A DNA stretch of 11,498 nucleotides from an uncultured Eubacteriales bacterium (GTDB taxonomy: Bacteria > Bacillota > Clostridia > Oscillospirales > Acutalibacteraceae), in the NCBI GenBank assembly GCA_900317215.1, contig ONFW01000232.1:1-11498 (forward strand), read 5' to 3'. The notes beneath the pieces are model-generated. The model searched no databases. It worked only from the letters and a program-made list of their open reading frames with translations, and was not told the origin of the DNA. Positions 1 through 7,004 of this stretch are shown piece by piece. Every line of letters begins with the position of its first letter. Within the stretch, counting starts at the first letter, position 1. The translations under genes and the position numbers were made by a program.

Positions 1-1
1 G

Positions 2-682
2 AGCAAGACCGAGGAAAGCAAGACCGAGGAGTCCTCTGGCGATAATGCAGAGGCTTATGCAGCTATCATAGGCACATACGCACTCACTGCTGAAGACGGT
101 ACAGTTGCAGCCGCACTTCAGTTGAACGCTGATTCCTCGGCAGTTCTGCAGAACGTAACCGGCGAAACCAAGCAGGGCACATGGGCAGTTACAGAAGGCA
201 AGATAGTTGTAACCACCGACGAAACAGTCTCCTTTGACTACGTTGACGGCAACCTCGTAAGCACCGAGCAGCCTGATTACGTATTCGTAAAGCAGAATGC
301 AGAAACACCCGAGCAGTCCTCCGTTGATTACTCAGAGGCTTATGCAGCTATCATAGGCACATACGCACTCACCGCCGAAGACGGTACAGTTGCAGCTGCT
401 CTTCAGCTGAACGCTGATGCCTCGGCAGTTCTGCAGAACGTAACCGGCGAAACCAAACAGGGCACATGGGCAGTTACAGAAGGCAAGATAGTTGTAACCA
501 CTGACGAAACAGTCAGCTTCAACTACGTTGACGGCAACCTTGTAAGCACCGAGCAGCCTGATTATGTATTCGTAAAGCAGAATGCAGAAACACCCGAGCA
601 GCCCGCTGAGAATGACGAGTCCGGCGAAGAGCCCGATGAAGGCGGCGAGGATGCCGGCGATGAAGGCGGCGACGAGGAGTAA
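2..682 (+). CDS. Repeat-containing, probably exported protein, C-terminal part (5' end outside window)
   Basis: The reading frame is open from the first bases, so this is the 3' part of a longer gene; a TTG at 122 lies inside a repeat and is not a real start. The visible 226 residues begin with a Lys/Glu/Ser linker containing SKTEE twice. Two contiguous 95-residue units follow (32-316 and 317-601) that differ at only 5 residues. The protein ends in a tail of about 25 residues dominated by Glu, Asp and Gly. Each unit has the pattern GTYAL-DGTVAAALQLNAD-GTWAV-GKIVVTTDE, which suggests a small beta-sandwich or lipocalin/NlpE-like fold; this is inferred from pattern, not from a recognised family signature. 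There is no LPXTG sorting signal, so if the protein is surface-bound the anchor would be an N-terminal lipobox outside the window. The function is unknown. A strong terminator lies 64 bases after the stop. Confidence 0.8.
   Translation, partial: SKTEESKTEESSGDNAEAYAAIIGTYALTAEDGTVAAALQLNADSSAVLQNVTGETKQGTWAVTEGKIVVTTDETVSFDYVDGNLVSTEQPDYVFVKQNAETPEQSSVDYSEAYAAIIGTYALTAEDGTVAAALQLNADASAVLQNVTGETKQGTWAVTEGKIVVTTDETVSFNYVDGNLVSTEQPDYVFVKQNAETPEQPAENDESGEEPDEGGEDAGDEGGDEE
32..316 (+). repeat. Tandem repeat unit 1 (285 bp, 95 codons)
   Basis: First of two head-to-tail in-frame units. It begins at the SSGDN linker and ends at NAETPEQ. By hand alignment about 20 of 285 bases differ from unit 2, and the core from 48 to 316 differs at 14 of 269 positions. 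Most differences are synonymous. Confidence 0.9.
317..601 (+). repeat. Tandem repeat unit 2 (285 bp, 95 codons)
   Basis: Second unit, directly abutting unit 1 with an exact period of 285 bases. Relative to unit 1 the residue changes are Gly to Val, Asn to Tyr and Ala to Ser in the linker, and Ser to Ala and Asp to Asn in the core. The acidic tail begins directly after it. More units may lie upstream of the window. Confidence 0.9.
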
Positions 683-746
683 TTCCGAAGCATCGCTCGA
701 TCCTGTAAAACAAAGACCTTCCGAAACGATCGTCACATAAAAATAT

Positions 747-790
747 CGGGACACAGCAAAGCGTAAGCTCTGTTGTGTCCCGTTTATTTA
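747..790. terminator. Bidirectional intrinsic terminator between converging genes
   Basis: A 16-bp stem (747-762 with 767-782, one mismatch and one G-U pair) closes a GTAA loop. It is followed on the + strand by TTTATTTA. On the - strand the hairpin is followed by an ATATTTTTATG run, so it can also end the operon that stops at 896. From 791 to 895 no gene or other element is apparent. Confidence 0.85.
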
Positions 791-895
791 TGGTATTCGA
801 TAAAAACCGGAATACAAGCAAGATCGCGTACATGTTTTTTTCACGGCGGGGCTTCAACGTCATACAAGACCTCAAGGGGATTTTCAGAGATCACC

Positions 896-1573
896 TTATA
901 TTACCGCAAAAAATGTCATGAACATCAGCTTTATATCATAAAAGAAATTAAATCTTGAAATATACTCGAGATTGTACCTCATCTTCTGAGGCAGCACTTC
1001 TTCAAGGTAGACCCTGTCCGTATCGTCTGCACCGCTCAGCAGCTTCTCCTCGTCCTTGAATTTTATGCTCGCAAGAGAGGTTATGCCTGCCGGCATCAGC
1101 AGCGTGGCGTACATCTCGTCAGTATAGCGATCAACATACTTCGTCACCTCTGGTCGGGTGCCTACAAATGTCATGTCGCCCTTAAGAACATTAAAAAGCT
1201 GCGGCAGCTCGTCAAGACGGCATTTCCGAAGGAATCTCCCCGCCCTTGTCACCCTTGCGTCGTTTTTTACGGTGACCTGTGTGCCTGCGCTCTCCGCATT
1301 CTTCACCATTGTGCGGAACTTCACTATCCTGAATACTCTGCCGTATTTTGTCACCCTTTTCTGCAAAAAAAACACGCCGCCTCTTGAATCGCAGACTATC
1401 CATACCGCAATTATGAGCATAAACGGTAGACATATAACGGTAAGCACAAGAGCAGTTATTATGTCGAAAAGCCTTTTAAGAACAAGACTTCCCGTTTTTC
1501 TGCAAAGCATATCATAATAGGGTCTTACGGCATCATTTTTAATGCTCGCGGGCAGCCTTTCCCATTTTTTCAT
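896..1573 (-). CDS. Monotopic sugar-phosphate transferase (glycan-initiating, bacterial sugar transferase family)
   Basis: This 225-residue protein belongs to the family that moves a sugar-1-phosphate from a nucleotide sugar to undecaprenyl phosphate, starting capsule, exopolysaccharide or protein-glycan synthesis on the inner leaflet of the membrane. Seen in sequence: a membrane-inserted segment at about residues 34-60 with a Pro at 50; the FRIVKFRTM motif at 81-89; the catalytic Asp-Glu pair at 121-122 in RLDELPQLFNVLKGDM; and the VGTRPE signature at 137-142, where Thr replaces the more usual Pro. The length matches the short PglC-like form that lacks the N-terminal multi-helix domain of WbaP-type enzymes. 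The ATG at 1573 is preferred because GGGAGAG precedes it by about 7 bases; a GTG at 1603 would add 10 residues but lacks this support. It is the last gene of the three-gene operon, 36 bases after its neighbour. The sugar specificity cannot be read. Confidence 0.85.
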   Translation of the reverse strand: MKKWERLPASIKNDAVRPYYDMLCRKTGSLVLKRLFDIITALVLTVICLPFMLIIAVWIVCDSRGGVFFLQKRVTKYGRVFRIVKFRTMVKNAESAGTQVTVKNDARVTRAGRFLRKCRLDELPQLFNVLKGDMTFVGTRPEVTKYVDRYTDEMYATLLMPAGITSLASIKFKDEEKLLSGADDTDRVYLEEVLPQKMRYNLEYISRFNFFYDIKLMFMTFFAVI

Positions 1574-1609
1574 CTCGATCTCTCCCGAAAGTCCGGCTTG
1601 CACAGCTCA

Positions 1610-2917
1610 TCAAACCGTACCGAATTCCTCTTTCTCCTTATCGAGTCTCTCCTTTGCAACAGCAAGCATAAGCTTTATCCTGTTCTCCTGATTCACCCTG
1701 GGAGCTCCGGGGTCATAGTCTATAGCGACTATATTCGCCCGCTCGTCCTTTTCCTTTATTTTGCGGATCATGCCCTTGCCGTTGATATGGTTCGGCAGAC
1801 AGCCAAAGGGCTGTGTGCAGACAATATTCTCAAAGCCGCATTCTACAAGCTCAAGCATTTCTCCTGTAAGCAGCCAGCCCTCGCCCATCTTGCTGCCATA
1901 GCCTACAACGCCCTTAACAAGCTCCTTGGTATGGCTGTAGCGGGTTATCGGTCTGAAGCCGAATTTCTCCTGAGAATTAATCAGCAGGGTCTCGTAATCA
2001 GTGAGGAAATCCATCAGCTTTTTCACAACGAGATACTTTGCCCTGCTGCCGCCGTAGAGCTTATAGTCCTCCATGCGGTTATCCACCTTGAACATAGCAA
2101 AGCCAAGTATGCCGGGCAGGTTTATCTCACAGTCCTGCTCTCTGAGAAAACGCTCAAGATTATTATTTCCAAGAGCGGCATATTTAACATAGATCTCGCC
2201 TACAACACCCACCTTTATCTTCGGTACACGCTTGATCTCAATGTTAGCGAAATCCTCAGCTATCCTGTCGAGGTACTTTGCAAGCTCCGTTCTCTTGAAG
2301 CCATGCCCCTCGGAGAGTATTATCGTAAGTCTTTTTGTCCATTTATCTATCAGCGCATCGGTATCGCCCTTATTCACCTCATAGGGACGCACCTGATTTG
2401 AAAGACTGAGTATAAGCTCGCCGTAAAGCCCCGCTGCTGCTATCCTTCTGAGCAGAGGGATAGAGATTTTAAACCCGGGATTCTTCTCCATGCCTGACAT
2501 ATTAAGTGATATTACAGGTATCTTATCATAGCCCGCCTTAACGAGAGCCTTTCTGAGCATATGGATATAATTTGAGGCATGGCAGCCGCCGCCCGTCTGC
2601 GTGAGGAGCAGAGCTATCTTGTTGACGTCATATTTTCCGCTCTGCACCGCATGGATAAGTTGACCTATAGTAAGTATCGCCGGATAGCAGGTGTCGTTGT
2701 GTACATACTTCAAGCCGACCTGCGCTATCTCGGGGCCGTCTGTTTCAAGCAGCTCCACCTTATATCCGAACCTTGCAAAGATATTCTTTATAATGTTGAA
2801 ATGTATGCTCGCCATCATAGGAAAGAGTATCGTATACTCCTTCTTCATCTCTTTTGTAAAGAGCAGTCTGCCGTCCTTGTCGTAAACTAATTCTGCCATA
2901 TTATCCGCCCCCATCAT
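1610..2917 (-). CDS. 2-hydroxyacyl-CoA dehydratase-related iron-sulfur protein (partner of the activase)
   Basis: The 435-residue protein resembles the HgdB/FldB-type dehydratase-like module that forms the C-terminal part of very large activase fusion proteins in many Firmicutes (COG3581 type, from memory). Cysteines in characteristic settings could bind an iron-sulfur cluster: NDTCYPA (C77), QTGGGCHASNY (C112) and CTQPFGCLPNHI (C367, C373). Further cysteines lie at 263 and 360. The N-terminal part, with KEMKKEYTILFPMM, is typical of this module. The first ATG overlaps the TGA of the upstream activase gene (ATGATGA), which implies translational coupling. An internal ATG at 2899 has a GGGGGCGG stretch five bases upstream and is an alternative start. 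The likely role is to receive electrons from the ATPase and carry out a difficult low-potential reduction or dehydration. The substrate is unknown and no CoA-substrate subunit lies nearby. Confidence 0.85.
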   Translation of the reverse strand: MMGADNMAELVYDKDGRLLFTKEMKKEYTILFPMMASIHFNIIKNIFARFGYKVELLETDGPEIAQVGLKYVHNDTCYPAILTIGQLIHAVQSGKYDVNKIALLLTQTGGGCHASNYIHMLRKALVKAGYDKIPVISLNMSGMEKNPGFKISIPLLRRIAAAGLYGELILSLSNQVRPYEVNKGDTDALIDKWTKRLTIILSEGHGFKRTELAKYLDRIAEDFANIEIKRVPKIKVGVVGEIYVKYAALGNNNLERFLREQDCEINLPGILGFAMFKVDNRMEDYKLYGGSRAKYLVVKKLMDFLTDYETLLINSQEKFGFRPITRYSHTKELVKGVVGYGSKMGEGWLLTGEMLELVECGFENIVCTQPFGCLPNHINGKGMIRKIKEKDERANIVAIDYDPGAPRVNQENRIKLMLAVAKERLDKEKEEFGTV

Positions 2918-5829
2918 TCGTCAAGCGCCGCAAGAAGGCTTCTCAGCCTTATCTTTACCGCACCCAGATTGGTTATCTCATCTATTTTTATCTGAGTGTA
3001 AATCTTGTTGTGGCGCTCAAGTATAGCCCTCACCTCGTCCGTTGTGATAGCGTCAACTCCACAGCCGAAAGAAACGAGCTGAACAAGATCCATATCCTTA
3101 AAGCCGCTGACATACTCTGCAGCAGCATACATTCTTGAATGATAGGTCCACTGATTGAGTACACCTGTCGAACGTTTTTTCTCATATACGCTCACAACGT
3201 CCTCGGATACTATAGCAACATCAAAGCTTGTTATCAGCTTGTCAATGCCATGGTTTATTTCAGGGTCGGCATGATAGGGTCTGCCTGCAAGAACAAGTAT
3301 GTGCTTCTTCTCTTTTCTCGCCTTTTCAATAATCTTTTTACCGTAGAGCCTTATTTTTTCAAGATAGCTCTCATATTCGGCATAGGCAGCCTTCGCAGCC
3401 TCCTTGACGTCTGAGAGTGAGATATCGTGCCATAGCTTCTGAAGCTCGGGACATATCTTCTTCGGGAAATCCTTAGGTCTGTGTATACCCACAAATTCAT
3501 GGAAGAACTTCACGTTCTCGATCTCCCGTACATTTGCGGATATTACCTCGGGATAATACGCAACAACGGGACAGTTATAGTGATTATCTCCCAGATGCTC
3601 ATCGAAATTATAGGACATACACGGATAGAATATACTTGTGAACCCGTTGTCGAGAAGCCATTGTATATGACCGTGTATCAGCTTTGCCGGGAAGCAAACC
3701 GTATCGGACGGTATAGTTTGCTGTCCGTTGAGGTAGAGCTTTCTGTTCGAGAATGGTGAAGCCACCACCTCAAAGCCAAGCCTTGTAAGGAAGGTGTGCC
3801 AGAACGGAAGCAGCTCGAACATATTCAGTCCCAGCGGTATGCCGATCCTGCCAAGTCTGCCCGGCTTAGGCGTATATTCCTGCAGCAGACGGAGCTTGTA
3901 CTGATAGATATTCATGCTCTCGTCCGGTGATTTTTTCGTTACGGGCTTTTCACAGCGGTTGCCTGCTATAAATTTTCTGCCGTCGCTGAAGGTGTTCACC
4001 GTAAGACGGCAGTTATTGCTGCAGCCGCCGCAGTTTATCGAACGTATCTCGTGCGTGAAGCTTCCAAGCTGCTCCTTGCTCAGAATAGAAGAGCTGCTCT
4101 TTGAGCTTGTCTTATCCCTTGCATAAAGCGCGGCTCCGTAAGCGCCCATAAGTCCGGATATTTCGGGCCGTATGACGTTTACACCCATTTCCTGCTCGAA
4201 GGCTCTGAGAACTGCATCGTTAAGAAAGGTGCCGCCCTGAACGACTATCCTTTTGCCCAGCTCTGACGGATTTGCTACACGAATGACCTTATACAGAGCG
4301 TTCTTGACAACGCTGAGACAAAGTCCCGCAGAGATATCCTCAATTGTTGCGCCATCCTTCTGAGCCTGCTTGACCGATGAATTCATAAATACGGTGCAGC
4401 GTGAGCCGAGGTCGACAGGCTGCTTTGCAAGAAGCCCCAGTCTTGAGAATTCCTCTGAGGAATATCCGAGAGCATTTGCAAAGGTCTGCAGAAACGAGCC
4501 ACAGCCCGATGAACAAGCCTCGTTGAGGAAGATATTGTCAATAGCTCCTCCTCTTATCTTGAAGCACTTTATGTCCTGTCCGCCGATATCAATGATGAAC
4601 TCAACATCAGGCATAAAACTCTTGGCTGCCGTGAGATGGGCGATAGTTTCAACAACGCCGATATCCACACTGAAGGCATTCTTTATTATTTCCTCACCGT
4701 AGCCCGTTACAGCCGAGCCGGCTATCCTTATTTTCGGCGCTTTTTCATATATATGTTCAAGGAAGCTTTTTACTATCGGCACAGGATTTCCGCTGTTCGG
4801 CAGATACTCCGAATAAAGCAGGGTTCCGTCCTTTGCGGCCACCACTCCCTTTACCGTTGTTGAGCCGGCATCAATGCCTATGTATGCTCTGCCCGTATAG
4901 CTTGCAAGGTCGCCCCTCTTTATCTTTGCCCTTGCATGGCGCTCACGGAACTCATCAAGCTCCGCCTGAGTTTTGAAAAGAGGCTTATTGAATGCAAAAT
5001 TGCCTGAACCCCTGTAAACAGAGATATGTTTTATAACCTCGTCAAGATCGGCTGTCTTTTCGGCGCAGAGAGCTGCTCCCATGGAAACATAATAGAGTGA
5101 ATTTTCGGGACAGACACCCTCCGTTTTGAGAGATTTATCAAAGCTCTTTCTTAGCTGCGGAATGAATGTGAGCGGACCGCCAAGATATACGATCTTTCCC
5201 TTGATCTCTCTGCCCTGTGCAAGACCGGCTATAGTCTGGTTTACAACAGCTCCGAATATGCTTGCTGCGATATCAGTCTTTTTAGCGCCCTGGTTCAGCA
5301 GGGGCTGGATATCCGTTTTGGCAAAAACGCCGCAGCGGGAGGCTATGGTATATATCTTCTCATGCTTTTCGGCAAGGCCGTCAAGCTCCTCTATCGGCAC
5401 GTTCAGCAGAGTTGCCATCTGGTCGATGAAGGCTCCGGTACCACCTGCGCACGAGCCGTTCATTCTTACCTCCATACCGCCTGACAGGAAAAGTATCTTT
5501 GCATCCTCGCCGCCAAGCTCGATTATCACATCGGTATTCGGCAAAAAGGTATTCGCTGCAACTCTGGTGGCATATACCTCCTGAATGAAGTCTATCCCGC
5601 AGGCGTCTGCAACACCCATGCCGGCAGAGCCCGACATAGCTATCAGGGCATTGTCTGCATCAGGAAGCTCTCTGCGCAGTTTCCTGAGAAGCTCCGCTAT
5701 TTTTTCGGTTATCTGCGAATAATGCCTTTCGTAGACCTTATAGACGAGCTTGTTGTTCTCATCAAGAACTGTACATTTCACCGTGGTCGAGCCGATATCA
5801 AGACCGATCTTTAACATCCGGACACACAT
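2914..5829 (-). CDS. Large acyl-CoA dehydratase activase-like ATPase with two activase modules and a DUF2229-type domain
   Basis: This 971-residue protein contains two BadF/BadG/HgdC-type ATPase modules of the actin/Hsp70 fold. Module 1 (about 7-265) shows LDIGSTTVK, IIELGGEDAK, GSCAGGTGAF with C127, RCGVFAKTDIQ with C166, and YLGGPL. Module 2 (about 317-572) shows GIDAGSTTVK, IIDIGGQDIKC, EACSSGCGSF, SRCTVF and QGGTFLND. In the family these cysteines bind a 4Fe-4S cluster that passes electrons to a dehydratase as ATP is hydrolysed. A Cys cluster follows (C600, C603, C607, C626), and then a DUF2229-like region from about 658 with IPLGLNMFELLPFW, C712, C737, C753, AGRPYH and FGCGVDA (C923). 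The start is uncertain: the ATG at 5829 follows a weak AGAAAG, and the ATG at 5817 gives the family-typical MLKIGLDIGS. It is the first gene of its operon. Its physiological substrate is not known. Confidence 0.9.
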   Translation of the reverse strand: MCVRMLKIGLDIGSTTVKCTVLDENNKLVYKVYERHYSQITEKIAELLRKLRRELPDADNALIAMSGSAGMGVADACGIDFIQEVYATRVAANTFLPNTDVIIELGGEDAKILFLSGGMEVRMNGSCAGGTGAFIDQMATLLNVPIEELDGLAEKHEKIYTIASRCGVFAKTDIQPLLNQGAKKTDIAASIFGAVVNQTIAGLAQGREIKGKIVYLGGPLTFIPQLRKSFDKSLKTEGVCPENSLYYVSMGAALCAEKTADLDEVIKHISVYRGSGNFAFNKPLFKTQAELDEFRERHARAKIKRGDLASYTGRAYIGIDAGSTTVKGVVAAKDGTLLYSEYLPNSGNPVPIVKSFLEHIYEKAPKIRIAGSAVTGYGEEIIKNAFSVDIGVVETIAHLTAAKSFMPDVEFIIDIGGQDIKCFKIRGGAIDNIFLNEACSSGCGSFLQTFANALGYSSEEFSRLGLLAKQPVDLGSRCTVFMNSSVKQAQKDGATIEDISAGLCLSVVKNALYKVIRVANPSELGKRIVVQGGTFLNDAVLRAFEQEMGVNVIRPEISGLMGAYGAALYARDKTSSKSSSSILSKEQLGSFTHEIRSINCGGCSNNCRLTVNTFSDGRKFIAGNRCEKPVTKKSPDESMNIYQYKLRLLQEYTPKPGRLGRIGIPLGLNMFELLPFWHTFLTRLGFEVVASPFSNRKLYLNGQQTIPSDTVCFPAKLIHGHIQWLLDNGFTSIFYPCMSYNFDEHLGDNHYNCPVVAYYPEVISANVREIENVKFFHEFVGIHRPKDFPKKICPELQKLWHDISLSDVKEAAKAAYAEYESYLEKIRLYGKKIIEKARKEKKHILVLAGRPYHADPEINHGIDKLITSFDVAIVSEDVVSVYEKKRSTGVLNQWTYHSRMYAAAEYVSGFKDMDLVQLVSFGCGVDAITTDEVRAILERHNKIYTQIKIDEITNLGAVKIRLRSLLAALDE

Positions 5830-5847
5830 TCTTTCTGTCTGATAATA

Positions 5848-5867
5848 TAAAAGCCTGACTGCTTTTA
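5848..5867 (-). other. Small hairpin in the leader of the activase operon
   Basis: A perfect 7-bp inverted repeat (TAAAAGC with GCTTTTA, 6-base loop) lies between the predicted - strand transcription start and the start codon at 5829. It is AT-rich and weak and matches no known riboswitch, so any regulatory role is speculative. Confidence 0.3.
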
Positions 5868-5887
5868 AAGATAGTTATACTCTTATT

Positions 5888-5893
5888 ATTATA
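5888..5893 (-). promoter_or_regulatory. Predicted -10 box for the activase operon
   Basis: The - strand reads TATAAT here, about 59 bases before the first ATG of the activase gene. The matching -35 position (5911-5916, read as CATCAA) is very poor, so the promoter may need an activator or a different sigma factor. Confidence 0.45.
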
Positions 5894-5900
5894 ACGAAAA

Positions 5901-5922
5901 TTGAAACATTTTGATGCTTCAA
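5901..5922. promoter_or_regulatory. 22-bp imperfect palindrome, candidate operator
   Basis: The sequence TTGAA-n-CAT-n4-ATG-n-TTCAA is an inverted repeat whose outer 5-bp and inner 3-bp arms are perfect. It covers the spacer and -35 position of the leftward promoter, and its centre is about 105 bases upstream of the rightward -10. Position and symmetry suggest a binding site for a dimeric regulator; this is inference. Confidence 0.4.
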
Positions 5923-5993
5923 AAGAATTATCATCATTCTGTAAAAAAATGCTATCCGAAGGAATATAAATGAAAACAAACTGAAAAAATGTG

Positions 5994-6022
5994 TAGGAAA
6001 AATAAAGAAAGTATGATATAAT
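5994..6022 (+). promoter_or_regulatory. Extended -10 promoter for the 164-residue gene and the rbfA cluster
   Basis: A perfect TATAAT at 6017-6022 is preceded by TG at the extended -10 position (TGATATAAT). The -35 at 5994-5999 (TAGGAA) is weak, as is common for extended -10 promoters. Transcription would start near 6029. This rules out the in-frame ATG at 6025 as a start and favours the one at 6055. Confidence 0.65.
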
Positions 6023-6054
6023 ATATGGTGCAGACAATAAAGGCGGTGAGCGAC

Positions 6055-6549
6055 ATGAAGCGTTTGGATAATGAAGAAAGCAGAAGGATAAACTACGATG
6101 CGGATATATCAGAGCTGGAAAAAGTTTATAACAGACAGTTCGAGCTGATAAAGAAGGGGAATACCGACCTTGTCACGCTTGAGCTCGTTATGCTCGGCAG
6201 GGCGCTCGATTTTGTCAGCTTTGCCTCAAAAAAATTAGGTGTGAGCTTAGGCACTGACGAGGTCTCTGTAAAGAGGTTTGAAGAGGTTCTCGACGCCATG
6301 CAGAGAGGGATAGTGCAGGATAATTTCTTTTCGGGCGAGGGCGGCGGCATATCGGGCTGTGTGAGCGCCTATTTAGGCATACTGATAATCGCCCGCATAG
6401 GCGGCAAATGGGAGGACACCGAAAACGGCAGAGCCGTAAACGTGAACGGCAGATATGCATACGTTGACGAATTTATAGAGAGGCGTCTGCTTGGTCTTTC
6501 AGAGCTGAGCGCAGTCGACTATTTCAACTCGGTAAGCATCGTTAAGTAA
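6055..6549 (+). CDS. Conserved-looking protein of unknown function, first gene of the rbfA cluster
   Basis: I do not recognise this 164-residue protein. It has no signal peptide or clear membrane helix and looks cytoplasmic. The first half is charged and helical (about residues 15-90). A glycine-rich stretch, FFSGEGGGISG, follows at 91-101, then a hydrophobic segment, AYLGILIIARIGGKW (105-119), that reads like a buried core strand or helix. The end, with NGRYAYVDEFIERRL, resembles the small 'GGxW' domains of many uncharacterised proteins, but no family can be named. The start at 6055 is supported by AGGCGGT seven bases upstream and by the promoter position. A frame-consistent ATG at 6025 lies only three bases past the -10 and is rejected. 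rbfA starts 49 bases downstream with no terminator between, so the two are probably cotranscribed. Confidence 0.75.
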   Translation: MKRLDNEESRRINYDADISELEKVYNRQFELIKKGNTDLVTLELVMLGRALDFVSFASKKLGVSLGTDEVSVKRFEEVLDAMQRGIVQDNFFSGEGGGISGCVSAYLGILIIARIGGKWEDTENGRAVNVNGRYAYVDEFIERRLLGLSELSAVDYFNSVSIVK

Positions 6550-6598
6550 CCGACAGCGCAGACGTAATACACAACAATACAACAGAGAGGTATAAGTA

Positions 6599-6991
6599 AT
6601 GGCAAATCATAGAGCGGACAGAATGTCCGAGGATATCAAGAGAGAGCTTATGGCTATTCTCAGAGAAATGAAGGATCCCAGACTCCATAACGGGATAATC
6701 AGCATAGTAAGATGCGAAACGGCTCATGACCTTTCGTACTCAAAGGTGTATATCAGCTCCATGAACGGACTTGATACGGCAAAAGAGGCAGTGAAGGCTC
6801 TGAAAAACGCTCAGGGCTTTATACGTCGTGAGCTTGGCGCAAGGCTGCGGCTTCGCTTTGCCCCAGCCCTCGCCTTTGAGGCTACAGACTCTATCGAGTA
6901 CAGCGCAAATATCTCGAGGATACTCAACGATATCGTCCATACTCAGACAGAGGGCGAAGAAGAAAAAAACAACGACGACAATAACGAATGA
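6599..6991 (+). CDS. rbfA: Ribosome-binding factor A
   Basis: RbfA binds the immature 30S subunit and helps 16S rRNA 5'-end maturation, especially in the cold. The 130-residue product has the usual size and the single KH-like fold: NHRADRMSEDIKRELMAIL at the start, then MKDPRL, then SYSKVYISSM, and the RRELGARLRLRFAPALAF segment that ends the domain near residue 100. A short acidic and Asn-rich tail follows and is of no apparent consequence. AGAGAGG is placed eight bases before the ATG. The nrnA start follows the stop after 13 bases. In many Firmicutes infB lies directly upstream; here the upstream neighbour is an unknown gene. Confidence 0.95.
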   Translation: MANHRADRMSEDIKRELMAILREMKDPRLHNGIISIVRCETAHDLSYSKVYISSMNGLDTAKEAVKALKNAQGFIRRELGARLRLRFAPALAFEATDSIEYSANISRILNDIVHTQTEGEEEKNNDDNNE

Positions 6992-7004
6992 ACGGAGCTT
7001 TCAG

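Noticed and set aside
332..754. - strand open frame across repeat 2 and the terminator
   Set aside because: It mirrors the repeat gene on the other strand and reads into the terminator hairpin. The repeat protein in the + frame has coherent composition and synonymous divergence.
1598..2401. 267-codon + strand open frame opposite the dehydratase-like gene
   Set aside because: It lies wholly antisense to a gene with clear family motifs, has no ribosome binding site and its translation has no recognisable domain. It is a shadow.
6828..7004. Upstream extension of the nrnA frame
   Set aside because: The added residues overlap rbfA in another frame and look random. The ATG at 7005 has a ribosome binding site and gives the family-typical length.
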